A model generated the notes under the pieces. It was given only the letters and a program-made list of their open reading frames with translations. It did not search any database and was not told the origin of the DNA. Below, in pieces: positions 1-10,233 of a DNA stretch of 30,000 bases. This DNA is from Bugula neritina. Its lineage: Eukaryota > Bryozoa > Gymnolaemata > Cheilostomatida > Bugulidae. Position numbers and translations under genes: made by a program. The stretch spans positions 1 through 30,000 of the forward strand of contig CAXIUT010000264.1 in assembly GCA_964035545.1 (NCBI GenBank), written 5' to 3'. The number at the start of each line of letters is the position of its first letter. Position 1 is the first letter of the stretch.

Positions 1-87
1 CCCAACCCCAACCCCAACCCCAACCCCAACCCCAACCCCAACCCCAACCCCAACCCCAACCCCAACCCCAACCCCAACCCCAACCCC
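1..87. repeat. Left chromosome-end telomere, (CCCCAA)n
   Basis: About fourteen uninterrupted CCCCAA units run from the first base to position 87 with no variant repeats. The C-rich strand reads 5'-3' from the left edge, which is the orientation of a true left chromosome end. C4A2/G4T2 is the oligohymenophorean ciliate telomere (Tetrahymena-like), unlike the C4A4 of spirotrichs and the mixed repeats of Paramecium. The first predicted stop codon lies only about 48 bp away, so the subtelomere is very short, as is usual for macronuclear chromosomes. Confidence 0.97.
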
Positions 88-135
88 TTATTAATAATTT
101 AATTCGATGACTATTTTTATTAAATATTGAAATAA

Positions 136-995
136 TCAATCAAAGTTCATATAATCAACTACTTGAAATTTTTTATTTACATATTCTTCTAATAATAAAA
201 TATGGCATTTTCTATACTGATGATATTATTGATGATCTTTTCTTTTTATTCCTCCTCTAACTATATCATTAAAGGAATAACCACCTTCAAGTTACCCCAA
301 TTATGATTCTGCAATAGAAGTGTATTATTCAGGTTTAATTCCTTACCCTCCATCATAAAAATATGACATTCTTATCAACTGAAATTGTAAAGTTCCTGAC
401 TTTCCCCCATTTCTTGAGTTAAGAACTTTTTATACTTTAATATTCACAAATTATCCTTTGATTTAAAAACCAGATTTTCCTGACATATTGATTCCACATT
501 TTGGATTTTTATCTATCTATTTATCAAGATACATGGAAAAGTTAAAGGTTTTTCATTTGAACAACTAATGTTAGCTTATTTTTTATTTGGATCATAAGGC
601 TATTGTTTTGTTATAGGTTATTGTTTTGCTTTTTGATATTGGTGTTCACTCAAATTACTTTTATACATTGATGGATTGGAATGAGGTTTATCCGAGTTTA
701 TTATTTAAATAGGGTTGAAGTGAGTATGTTGTATATTAGACGAATAAACTGATTGAGGTTGACTAGATTCAGGAGTATGGATGGTTGTAAAGTGTCCTTT
801 ATTTCTAATTCCACTACCTTAATATTATTTAAAGGATTCTTCGGATATTTTGAAAGATGGTTGATAAGAAGATTCATAATTCTTAGACTAATACTCTTGT
901 GGTGGCTTTTCTGGTTGTTAGCTAGAATGATTATTCTAGCCATGATAATTATAGAAAGAATACTGATAGTTTTTAGGTTCCTTTGAAGATTTCAT
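136..995 (-). CDS. Unknown Gln/Glu/Ser/Tyr-rich protein, 274 aa
   Basis: I do not recognise this protein. With TAA/TAG as Glu, an open frame starts at the ATG at 995-993 (an in-frame TGA lies just upstream). After about 182 codons it meets a TGA inside what looks like an intron at 413-447 (35 nt, GTGAAT...CAAG), then continues through 'NGGKSGTLQFQ', 'YDGGEGIKPEEYTS' and 'GGYSFNDIVRGG' to TGA at 138-136. The two exons join in frame to 275 codons. The N-terminal half is low-complexity and rich in S, P, Y, N and Q, probably disordered; the C-terminal third is Gly-rich then basic. No membrane segment is evident. The intron is longer than the roughly 20 nt seen elsewhere, so this boundary is the least certain part. 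The gene ends 48 bp from the telomere. Confidence 0.6.
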
Positions 996-1650
996 TAAGA
1001 AATATTATATCTTGAAACTGTATCAAATGATGTTAACTCTAAATCATAAATATGGAATAAATTAGTAATATTTCAATCATGTTCCCAATTTTATTATAAA
1101 AGATCTAATTAATCTTGACTTAAGGCTGTATTTAGAATATAAGAATATTTTTCTTCTTATCCTCCAAAAGATCCTTAAAAAGTCAAAGTAAATTTGTTCT
1201 TATTTTTTCCATCATTTTCCTAATCTATTCTTTTCACGAATTAATTCATCAATATTTTTTCTTTTTATTTACTCTATATTCGAAATTTATGAATATTTTT
1301 TTAGTTTTATAAATTGTGATAAAAATTATTTAAATCAGCATACCTTAAGTATCTTCTGTTATAAATACTTTATTTTTTATTTAAAAAAGATTACTCAAAT
1401 ATTTAACTTTCTTAATAATCATTTTAATTTATTTAATTCTACTATTCTTCTTCAATGAGTTATTTATGCAAAGAATCTATTTATTTTTTAATGTTTTTAT
1501 TTATTCTATGATAGTTAAACCAATTTTATTTTAAATGATTAAATTTTAGGATATTTTATTTTAGAACTTTTCTTTTATTATTTTTTTATTTAAAGAAACT
1601 AGAATCAAGAACATCAAAACTAATTCCATTATTACTATCAATCATAAAAA
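996..1650. other. AT-rich intergenic stretch, one doubtful open frame
   Basis: About 650 bp of very AT-rich sequence between two divergent genes. On the minus strand an ATG at 1614 opens 121 Lys/Ile/Asn-rich codons to TGA at 1251-1249. In this base composition a TGA-free run of that length is expected fairly often by chance. It shows no recognisable motif, so I do not call it a gene. Nothing else is visible; promoters of the flanking genes presumably lie here. Confidence 0.5.
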
Positions 1651-3030
1651 ATGTCAATTATTGGTTAAGCTGCATTGCTGATATTGATTTAGGACGATTT
1701 TATGGGATCAATTTTCCAATATCAGAGATATAATGTGAAGTATGAGAATGAAAAGTTTATTTTTTTGTATTAATAACCTATTTATCTATCTAATTTATAT
1801 AAAAAGATCCAAAAGAATAAGGATTATGTGCAATAAGCAAAGTTATATTCTCTTTATCTTCTTGGATTGACCATTATAATTATAACTCTAGCTGTGATTT
1901 ATTCTATCTTTTTGTTTGATAGACATATTCCTGTAGAATAGTAGGTGGGGCTTATTCTGAAAAATGTTTCACCTACATCACCTGTGTCTTCATATGTCTT
2001 AAATCAAATACCTTTAAACTAAAATTATCACTGAAAACCATATAATTGTTTCTATTTAAAACTTTTTAAAGGGATATTGCAGATAATATTTTATTTTTAG
2101 ATTTAAATAGTTACTATTGGTTTTTATGACGAATATCAACCACAGCTAGACTGTTAAATTAGCAAACAAAACTTTAGTTATTAGTTAAAGCCCATCCAGA
2201 ATGAACCAAAGAATTATTTAGATTGATAATAGTTGATTTAGATTAACCGTTTCTGTTGATTATTTATATTTTCGGGTTAAGGCCATCAAAGGTGGAAATA
2301 AAGATATTATTTTATGTTTATGATTTATAGATCCAACAGTGTAGAATTTATTCTTGTAGAATATATTTACTCTTGATTTATAAAAGTTATTTTGATGGTA
2401 AGAAAACTAAAATCCAAATTATTCTTGCACTTCTTATTATAAATTCATTTCCAATCAACTTTAATTCCAATATTTTTTATTTTGCATCAAATATTTATCT
2501 TTATTTTATCATTCCGATCGACTAAATACCATCCTATCCATTCGTTTGTATGAAATCAGCTATCTTAATTTTATATATCTTACTCTCTTAAGACCAAATC
2601 ATCGTTTTTCCTTCCCAAATCTAAGAAGTATTACCTATTCTTAAATATGGCTCATAAATCTATTACTCCAATAACTTTTTAGACACTTCTTCACAATCAA
2701 AACATTTTATAGCTCCTCTTAAATATCTTAACTGCTTTTCAATATTTAAATTATTCCGGTTATTTTGACTCAATCTTTGACTATATTAAAGAACTGGCTT
2801 TTTAACTTCGTAAGGATGATCAACAGCTAAATAATCTTTTGTAGGAGCTATTAACTTACTAAAATGATCTTTAAAATAATTGCTAGAAAACCTGTAACCT
2901 CCATAAGTCTTTTGGAATTATGAAGAGTCGTCTTCTCTTTTATTCGTAAATTGTTTCATTCAAATAATTAATATATCAACAATCTATTCTATTAAAGTGT
3001 TAAAAATGTTTATACTATTTTAATTAAGGA
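1651..3030 (+). CDS. Multi-intron membrane-protein gene, function unknown (structure provisional)
   Basis: Several TGA-free, protein-like segments on the plus strand appear to be exons of one gene, but the splice pattern is not settled. The first, from ATG 1651, has a strong membrane helix ('YLLGLTIIIITLAVIYSIFL') near residue 80. Later pieces read 'VTIGFYDEYQPQLDCE' (from 2110), 'LTVSVDYLYFRVKAIKGG' (from 2243), 'YFDGKKTKIQIILALLI' (from about 2381) and, after 2680, 'LLNILTAFQYLNYSGYFDS' followed by an acidic/basic helical region. A 21-nt GT-AG intron at 3008-3028 would create the TGA stop by joining T3007 to G3029-A3030, ending the gene 6 bp from the convergent channel gene. Other likely introns are 2184-2241 and 2341-2359. 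It could instead be two genes, the second starting at ATG 2648. No family recognised. Confidence 0.4.
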
Positions 3031-3036
3031 AGACTA

Positions 3037-4841
3037 TCAATTCCAAATGCTCATTCGATCTATTTGACATTCTATCATTGTCTTCTAGCACTGAATGCCT
3101 GCATTTACACATCCTTTTCTATACAAACCAACTTTTTTTTATTTTTTTGTTCTTTCTCTTTTAAAACTCATTCGATTATGACTATTCTTATATTTATTGT
3201 CGAGTATGTTTTGAACAAATTTACAATTAAAATCTGGATTAACTCTTAAAGGTGCTGTTTCTTTTTCTGAGATTTATTTCCAGTACATTTGAATCGATTC
3301 TTGATCTAGAAGTTGATGATTAAGCGAGAACATATCCTCAAAGAGTGAATTAAAGTGTAAAGCCATATTTTAAGTAAGAAAAGTTTTTAATTTATTTCTT
3401 TTTAGTACATAAAGAATACTATAGGACTATATTTTCACTTAAAAGGTAGGTATTCTTATATTTGTAACAAAAGAAAAAATATTCAATATATCTCTATCCT
3501 TTATATTAAAATATGTACTTTAAAAAAGGATTAAAACTTCCTAGAATGATCGATAACGCAATAACTATGAAGACTACCCTTTTTTATATATATAAGATCA
3601 CTTCTTTCGACTTAATCATAATCAAAAAGAATCTAGCCTGATTCAATCACATGTTCTTCTATATTCAAAGACATTTTAGTTATAAAATTAGGTTATTAAA
3701 TTAATGATGAATTGTTAGTCTTCTAGATCGAATATTTAAAAATATTTTATTTTATTTTATCTATAAAATCTTTAAAGATATGTTCCTTTATTTCGACAAT
3801 ATAATCTTAAGGTAATATAGTCTAAATTTAATCTAATGATTTTTTACTACTATACTGATACTCTAAAGAACACAGCACTCTAAAATATAATTCTTTTGAT
3901 ATAGTTTATCCTTCTAACTTGATATCATTATGATGTTCTTAAAACTTTTAAAATAATTCTAAAAGTTAATTTTCTCTTTAAACCAAAGTAGCAGGCAAAG
4001 AATGTATTCTACTTAGATAGAATCCAAAAAGAAAACCTTAGAAATAAAGACAAACTATATTATAAACTACATCTGGAGGAGCTGAAGCAGATATGTCTCC
4101 ATAAGCTGCAGATGAAGCTGTTCCAAGAGACCAATAGATGGCGTAAAGCAATTGAACTCCGAAATCATAGTGAATGATATCATTCCAAGCGGATTAGTTA
4201 ACCCAGAGTAGACTAGGGAATTCATAGTTATCATGATAAAGTATGAGATCTATTTGATAGAATATACAACCTACATAACTAACTAAGATGATGAGAATGA
4301 AGAGGCCATAAAAGACATTGTAGACAATATAAAAAGAAGTCCCAATAATGTAGTTTTGAAACCTATCATGAAACAACTTGATTTTATAGATTTTAGCCAG
4401 GTATATGATTTCTAACAAACGATCAAATAAAGAATTACCTGACTTTGATAACTAATATATTGCTACTCCCAAACAAACTAAATCATAAACTAATTCAACA
4501 GTTATGAGATTTAACCACTTTATTTTCACCACTTTCTTTTGAAGAAATATTTTTTTTTGAATTTCAGGATTACGAACCAAGCTACCAACATGATAGTTTA
4601 AATAAAGGTAGAGATGGATTGAAAAAATAACTACCACTATGATCTAAACTGTAGTATTCACTCCTTAAATATCCACTAAAAGCCAGTTATAAGTTATTTT
4701 GATGGGAAGAACAGTCAGAAAAATAAATAGTACTATCTAAACTATAAAGTAAAGCACCAAATTTAATATCTGAATCCATCTGATTTTAAAATACCACAAA
4801 AGAGTATGCTAAAAACGACTCATCCACTACTGCTCAGCCAT
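3037..4841 (-). CDS. Six-TM voltage-gated-like cation channel with CNBD-like tail, 594 aa
   Basis: The protein has the layout of the EAG/CNG/HCN channel superfamily. Hydrophobic segments include 'ILNLVLYFIVEIVLFIF' near the start and 'FYIVYNVFYGLFILIILV' (S5), then a pore region 'YWSLGTASSAAYGDISAS' and S6 ('VVYNIVCLYFEGFLFGF'). A C-terminal domain beginning around 'EEHVIESGEILFDY...LIYIKKGSL' resembles a cyclic-nucleotide-binding fold, but the phosphate-binding cassette (G-E-x-S) is not recognisable, so ligand binding is doubtful. The filter reads A-A-Y-G-D where K+ channels have V-G-Y-G-D. A 20-nt intron (3499-3518, GTACAT...AAAG) interrupts the CNBD; removing it gives one frame to TGA 3039-3037. 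The start is the first ATG downstream of the telomere array. It sits tail-to-tail with the plus-strand gene ending at about 3030. The S4 helix has few Arg/Lys, so strong voltage sensing is uncertain. Confidence 0.75.
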
Positions 4842-4928
4842 TTATTTCCTCTAGTTATAATTAATATATTATTAACCCAATTAATATATTATTAAGTCAA
4901 TCAATATATAATTAAGCCAATTAATATA

Positions 4929-4998
4929 GGGGTTGGGGTTGGGGTTGGGGTTGGGGTTGGGGTTGGGGTTGGGGTTGGGGTTGGGGTTGGGGTTGGGG
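4929..4998 (+). repeat. Interstitial telomere array 1, (GGGGTT)11GGGG
   Basis: Eleven perfect GGGGTT units plus a final GGGG. The orientation (G strand reading left to right) is that of a right-hand chromosome end, so 1-4998 has the form of a complete chromosome. Left of it (4858-4928) lie imperfect repeats of a CAATTAATATATTATTAA-like unit, a plausible subtelomere. Right of it unique sequence starts abruptly, with no C4A2 array to mark a new left end. Confidence 0.95.
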
Positions 4999-6911
4999 AT
5001 CTGGTGCATTTAGTTTTAATCTCCTTTCTACCAAGATCCTTCTTTTAAATTTCCTACATCCAACTGAAGAATATCAACTTGTTTACCGATGAGACTTCCA
5101 ATACTTGGATTCGTTCTTCCCAAATCTCCATGAACGAACTCCTTTATATAAGTACCAGCACTTGCCCAGACTTATAGAACTGCACTGTGTCGACTAACAA
5201 GATGCATCTTCTGAGCATGAATAACTTTATCTCTCACCATCAAAGTACGACGATGCAATACTCTCAAAGGAGTCAATTGTTGGAGTACTATTTCTTTCTA
5301 TTTCTATAGTTTTTACTTATCTTTGAGTTATAATTCCTCCTGGCTGTATATATAACAAAGATAGTGTTTTATCTTTTATATTTAAGCTGCTTTTAATTCA
5401 ATACTAATAAAAGATTCAGTTGTTTATTTAAAATTTTATACTTGCACATACTTATTCTAATAGTTTATTATTAACTCAAGTAGCTTCACGACCTTAACTG
5501 CTCTTTATTCATCCTCTTTGATCTCTTAGTGATCGACCAGTTCCTTCTTGATCTATTAATGATCGACCTTCTTGATCTATTAATGATCGACCTTCTTGAT
5601 CTATTAATGATCGACCTTCTTGATCTATTAATGATCGGCCAACCACTTTTTGTACTCTTTTATAATCTATTCTTTACTATTTCCAATAAAATTGAATACT
5701 TATTGTTAAGTGATGGTGTTAAGAGGTCGAATTGGGTTTACAAATTATAAAACAAAAGGACGTCCTCCATGTAGCATACGTACATCAATATCTTCTCTAC
5801 CTCCAGCATGAAATCGAGTTTCCACATCTTTTTTTTATTGATTTGGATAAAAAAGTTGATAAATTCTATCCTCAACTTACTCTTGAAGACTACCTTCAGT
5901 CAGTTTTTTTCCATTTACTAGCCAAGGAGTCTGAGATAAATACCTAGAAAATTTGATATATCGACCAGAAAGATAAATATTTTTAGTCATTAGAGTTATT
6001 TTTTATGTAATAGAACTTATTTCTACTGGATGTCCACTACTATTGCCACTAATAAACATCCAAAAATCTTCATCACTTTTTATACTATTGAATATATTTT
6101 AAAACTAACTTTGTTTTAGATGAGTAATTTTATTAAGATTATTACCACTGCATTTGTACTATTGATCACAACTACCGAGATCAATACATTGCTTTCTGGC
6201 TTTTACCTTTTCCTTTTTCTTTTACATTCCTAAACAATAAGCAAACCTTTTAACAAGAATAGACTATCCACTAGCATCTCCATTCTCTATCTAAATTGAA
6301 ACGACTAAATTGTCTGGGTGTTATTCAGCTGTTGAAGTCATCAGACTGTTGGTGTTAAATTAATGAGCTAATATCCACTTAAGAATAGTTTTAGGATCGA
6401 TCCATTTGTTCTACTAATAAGGTGCTACCAGAATATTATAATAATGTCTTATTTTCTCACTGCTTTCGACCTATTTTGATAAAATTGTAAATAAAAACCT
6501 ACAAAGAACAATACTTCTCAATAATATAATATTTGGTATTCTGATATTCAATTTGAATTGTTTGTATTGCTGAAATCCTTTCTCCTTTATCATTTTGTTT
6601 GTTTGTTGATAAATTTTAACTCCAAATTTCTTCTGAAAAACTCCCTCACACAACCAGCACAAACTAGAAGTGCAACATTGACCAGGATCATAACTACTCA
6701 TCAACTACTTCTCAAATAAAATAGACAATATTTCCATCAAAAACTAAGTGTCGTTGTACATCTTGGGATGTTCGATAGAATATATCCTTAATATACACTT
6801 AAAACAAATCTTGTATTTTACCAAAAGCATCTCTAAAAGAATCTTTGTTTCCTTCAATAATTCAAAAGACTTTCTATAAAGAGCATATTTCTAAGGCAAC
6901 TCAGGCTCCAT
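4999..6911 (-). CDS. PUS10: tRNA pseudouridine synthase Pus10, about 637 codons, no stop found
   Basis: PUS10 converts uridine 54 (and 55 in archaea) of tRNA to pseudouridine. The N-terminal domain has its two Cys pairs, 'CFKC' and 'CWLC'. A middle region matches the THUMP-containing part, and the catalytic domain carries 'YLSGRYIKFSRYLSQTPW', then 'GGREDIDVRML' (the motif holding the catalytic Asp), 'GRPFVLEFVNP', 'LTPLRVLHRR' and 'AGTYIKEFVHGDLGRTNP'. TAA codes the conserved Glu of 'FVLE'. The start is ATG 6911-6909. Between 'FVNP' and 'KYVQVEN' is an insertion with an octapeptide repeat (5544-5639). The family-typical end 'DILQLDV' is reached, but no TGA follows: the frame runs through the telomere array at 4998. 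The last codons may be missing or the junction may be artificial. No introns seen; the length exceeds the human protein (529 aa) largely through the insertion. Confidence 0.93.
5544..5639 (-). repeat. 24-bp in-frame minisatellite in PUS10 (VDHEEIKK x4)
   Basis: Four tandem copies of a 24-bp unit, the last slightly diverged, encode the octapeptide V-D-H-E-E-I-K-K on the minus strand. Both Glu codons in each unit are TAA/TAG. The unit length is a multiple of three, so copy number can change without breaking the PUS10 frame. The repeat lies in an insertion outside the catalytic motifs. Confidence 0.9.
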
Positions 6912-7089
6912 TTCTTTTATATCTTTATTAAAACTACATTTAAAATCAATTCAATTCAATCAAATCATAACAAACAAACAAATCATTCTTCTTTTTTATT
7001 CAAATGAACTTTATTAAATAAATATTAAAATTTTGTAAATATTCATGTAAAAGTAAAGAAGATCGGCTTACTTATTCGAACTAAATGAA

Positions 7090-7239
7090 ATGAGTAACTA
7101 AGAACTCATCTAAAGAGCAACAACTAATTTTAATTATTGGCTCAGAGCATCCCTTGAACTCTAACATCTCTATAAAGAGTTCGGCATTTCTCAACCTGAA
7201 CTTTCAGGACACTATCCCAACAATTAAAAAGATAAATGA
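7090..7239 (+). CDS. Possible small protein, 49 aa
   Basis: A short open frame from ATG 7090 to TGA 7237-7239 encodes an acidic, helical-looking peptide starting 'MSNEELIERATTNFNYW' and including 'ELEHLYKEFGISQPEL'. Its composition (balanced, with W, H, G, P) is unlike the AT-rich noise around it and like the other genes here. It ends 23 bp before the stop of the convergent coiled-coil gene. No family recognised. A frame of 50 codons could arise by chance, so this is a candidate only. Confidence 0.4.
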
Positions 7240-7262
7240 TCATTCTGTTATTTCTTTTAAAA

Positions 7263-8396
7263 TCATTTATTTATTACATGAGTTGATTTACATTTATTCT
7301 TTATACTTTTTAAATCTCCTCTCTAAAGAAAAGTAGTTAAAACATCATTATTTTCTAAATAACAATACTTCTTTCTCTAGTGATCTTTTTCTTTATATCT
7401 TTCATGGTCTTTTTCTTTCCTTCTCTAGTGATCTTTTTCTTTATATCTTTCATCGTCTTTTTCTTTATATCTTTCATGGTCTTTTTCTTTCCTTCTCTAG
7501 TGATCTTTTTCTTTCCTTCTCTAGTGATCTTTTTCTTTCTATCTTTTTTATCTAAAAGAATATTTCTCCTTCTCTTTCTTTCTAAATAACTATTTGGTTT
7601 CTCTATTGTTGGGAGAAACACCTGCACTTCTAATCAGCTTCTTTTGGTCTAAAATAAAATGCATCTTGCTCAAATATTCTAGTTATCTATCACTTTCTCT
7701 TATATAATACCTCACTTCTTTCATCAACTATCTATTCTGTTTTTTAAGTTCTTAATTTTGACTTTTATATTTATTCACTCGATCTTCCATCTTGGGTAAA
7801 ATAGACTATTTCAATTTTTATTTTTATTTTTTATTTTAATCTCTTTCACCTCTACATCTAATAAGTTCCTCATAAAGTTCTGAATTATTTTTTTGATAAA
7901 ATAATATTTCTTGATCCTTTGTTTTCTCCTTTCTTTTTTTTTGATATTTTTCTTTTGACTTCTCTTCTTTTTGTTTGTAGTTACTTTCGTTAGTCTTTTT
8001 CCTTTCAGTAATGTACATCTAGTCTTTAAGATTCCTAATTTATTATGTAAGTTCTCCAATTATTACATTTTTCTTTTAAATTATTTTTTTCAATCGATTA
8101 ATATCCTGCTCTTCATCAGTCTATCTATAGAGTTGAGTTGAAACTTCATCCTTTTTACTACCTTGTATAATAGTAGTTTTTTAGCTAAGTCTATCTGGAT
8201 TATTTTTAAGTTATTTATTATTGTAAGGAGTAATGTAGAAATCAAAAAGATCTTCATGTTCTTATTCAATGATAGTAGCCTGCTTAGAATCACTACCAAT
8301 AAGTAATTATTCAAATGGAGATTCATTTGATATCGACTAAATCGAACAAACTACTTTTTTAAATGAATTTAAATTCGTTTTTTTTTATGAATACAT
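7263..8396 (-). CDS. Coiled-coil protein with KEKDHERR repeats, 377 aa
   Basis: One uninterrupted frame under the Glu code, from ATG 8396-8394 to TGA 7265-7263. The N-terminal part is acidic and Ser-rich. Residues from about 95 to 240 are strongly charged with heptad-like spacing ('RLKKIIEKKNVIIGELTEEI', 'NEELKKQNRELMKEVRYYI'), a likely long coiled coil. The C-terminal third has seven imperfect tandem octapeptides of the form (R/Y)-K-E-K-D-(H/D)-E-R, encoded by 24-bp repeats at roughly 7376-7545. Many Glu are TAA/TAG, so a standard-code search shows only fragments. No enzyme motif or membrane segment. Coiled-coil proteins of this kind are common in cilia and basal bodies, but location here is inference. 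It diverges from the TTLL9-like gene across about 125 bp. Confidence 0.85.
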
Positions 8397-8541
8397 CTCA
8401 ATTCTTATTATTAACTTTATTAAACTCTCAATTGTATTTATCTTCTTTATTCAATTAGAAATCATCTTTTCTTTTATAAAATCATCTCATCTAAAAGAAT
8501 ATTTCACCAAAAGAACATCTATGATAATTTTATTCCACAGA

Positions 8542-10165
8542 ATGACTGATCGATAGTTATTTATCAATATTAGCTTTAAATCATTTAAACAATGTCGGAA
8601 TAAATCAGAAGAATCGTACCTTCTTCCTACTATAACAATCAAACGTAAAGAATCAAAACATTACAGATCTCAACTCTCCTTCAAAACTTCCTTCCAAAAT
8701 TGTGTCCTTAAAGCACTTACTAATAGAGGTTGGAAACAAATAGAAACTATCGGATGGAACCTGCAATGGTTCTAAAAATAAAGAGTTAATGATGTTTTTG
8801 AAGAAGGTCTAACTCCTCAACAACGATGTAATCACTTCAGACTATGGGGACAAGTAATTCTATCTCATCTAGCTCTGTCGCAAAGATATGTTGATGAAAA
8901 ATGTAAAAAAATTTAAACGATAACTCCAAAAACAAAAGATTCTAGTCGAAGAAGAATGGAACTTTTTACCTTTAACTTTCTTTTTACCAAGTTAGTATAT
9001 CATGTTCGCATAAGAGTTCAAAAAAAAAGGAGGTCTTTGGATTATGAAACCTACTTCTCGCTGTCAAGGTCAGGGCATCTTCATAGTTGATAAACTATCT
9101 CAAGTAGCTCCATTCAGACATAAAGCTCAACCTACTACTGTTCCACCTAAACCACCCAAAATAAAGAAAGGAGAAGAAAAGCCCTAACTCAGTTAATCAG
9201 ATGATGACTAGCCAAAAGAAGAAGTTCAAGGAGATACTGCTGAATCATACATAATTCAACAGTATATAAACAAGCCTCTTCTTTTCGGTCGAAAGAAATT
9301 CGACTTAAGGATATATTGTTTATGCACGAACTATAGTCAACTAACAGCATGGCTGTATAGAAGTGGGTTTGCTAGATTCACCCACTAACCTTATTCCACA
9401 GACAATATTGAAAATCTAGAATCTCATCTAACTAACGTTTAAATACAAAAACACAGTTAAAACTACGATTAGATGCGAGGAGGCAAATGGCAACTTCATC
9501 ACTTCAAACACTACCTTCTTTCCAAATATCCCTCTACACTAGTTGATTGGTGCTTCACCTAAATAAAAAATATAGCTATTAGATCCCTTCAAGCAGTTCA
9601 AAAAACCATCCTTCCCAGTCGTAACTCATTCTAGCTCTATGGCTATGATTTTATGCTTGACGAAGAATTAAAACCATGGCTAATAGAAGTAAATGGTGGT
9701 CCATCAATGACTGCCAATACTCCGATTGATTGCAAACTTAAATGTGGATTAATTGATGATGTCCTCACTATCCTTGACTTTTAAGGAATTTTATCAGGAA
9801 ACTAAATGACAGTTGGAGCCTTTGATCTTATCATAGACAAAGGAATCAAAGTATTTCAACCAAAACAGTCAGATTATACTGGATTGTTAGGCACTAAAAA
9901 TCAAAGAATAGATGTAGTAAAACAAATTACCAAAAACTTTATGAAAAAGATAACAAAACAAAAATAAAACCAATAAATATAAGATAAAGTACCTAAAAAA
10001 AAAGTAAAAGGAGAAGGAAGATAAAAGTTATTACCTGACTTTTATTACAGAAGAAAAAATTAAGGAATTGACCAATAGATAAGAAATAAATTAAAATAAT
10101 AACTAATATAACTAGAAGAAAAATAATCCAGTCAAAATGTCTTTAAACCCATTAAAATCAATTGA
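8542..10165 (+). CDS. TTLL9: TTLL9-type tubulin tyrosine ligase-like protein, about 540 aa, one frameshift
   Basis: TTLL enzymes ligate amino acids (TTLL9: probably Glu) to tubulin in ciliary microtubules. The family landmarks are in order: 'YRSQLSFKTSFQNCVLKAL' with 'NRGWKQI', 'QRCNHFRLWGQ', 'WNFLPLTFFLPSEYIMF', 'GGLWIMKPTSRCQGQGIF', 'FDLRIYCLCTNYSQLTAW', 'LTNVEIQKH', 'FELYGYDFMLDEELKPWLIE' followed by 'VNGGPSMTANTP'. The late motifs (ELYGYD, DFEGILSG, VGAFDLI) fit TTLL9 best. The frame shifts by one base at the A7 run 8905-8911: removing one A gives 'CKKFKRELQKQK', as expected for the basic helix of TTLLs. A 49-nt intron is an alternative. The start may be ATG 8521 or 8542. The C-terminus is Lys/Glu-rich and ends at TGA 10163-10165, 68 bp from the convergent kinase stop. 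Confidence 0.88.
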
Positions 10166-10233
10166 TACTTTAGTTTTATCATTAGAATATCTATCTTCAT
10201 ATTAAAATACATTCTTAAATAATTAACAAAGTA

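Noticed and set aside
753-986. Plus-strand frame rich in Leu/Ile/Arg that looks like a membrane peptide
   Set aside because: It is antisense to the minus-strand gene at 136-995, whose composition and exon joining are better.
1249-1614. 121-codon minus-strand frame rich in Lys/Ile/Asn
   Set aside because: Length is within chance expectation when only TGA stops translation in AT-rich DNA, and no motif is seen.
2315-2329. A 15-nt GT-AG intron in the multi-intron gene
   Set aside because: 15-nt introns are known in heterotrichs, but every confident intron here is 19-20 nt (one 35); I did not accept it without transcript data.
3398-3419. Possible 22-nt intron in the channel gene
   Set aside because: After correct placement of the 20-nt intron at 3499-3518 the frame is continuous through this stretch and the total length is an exact codon number without a second intron.
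7376-7545. Regular direct repeats that could suggest a CRISPR-like array
   Set aside because: Units are contiguous 24-bp repeats with no spacers, within a eukaryotic coding frame.
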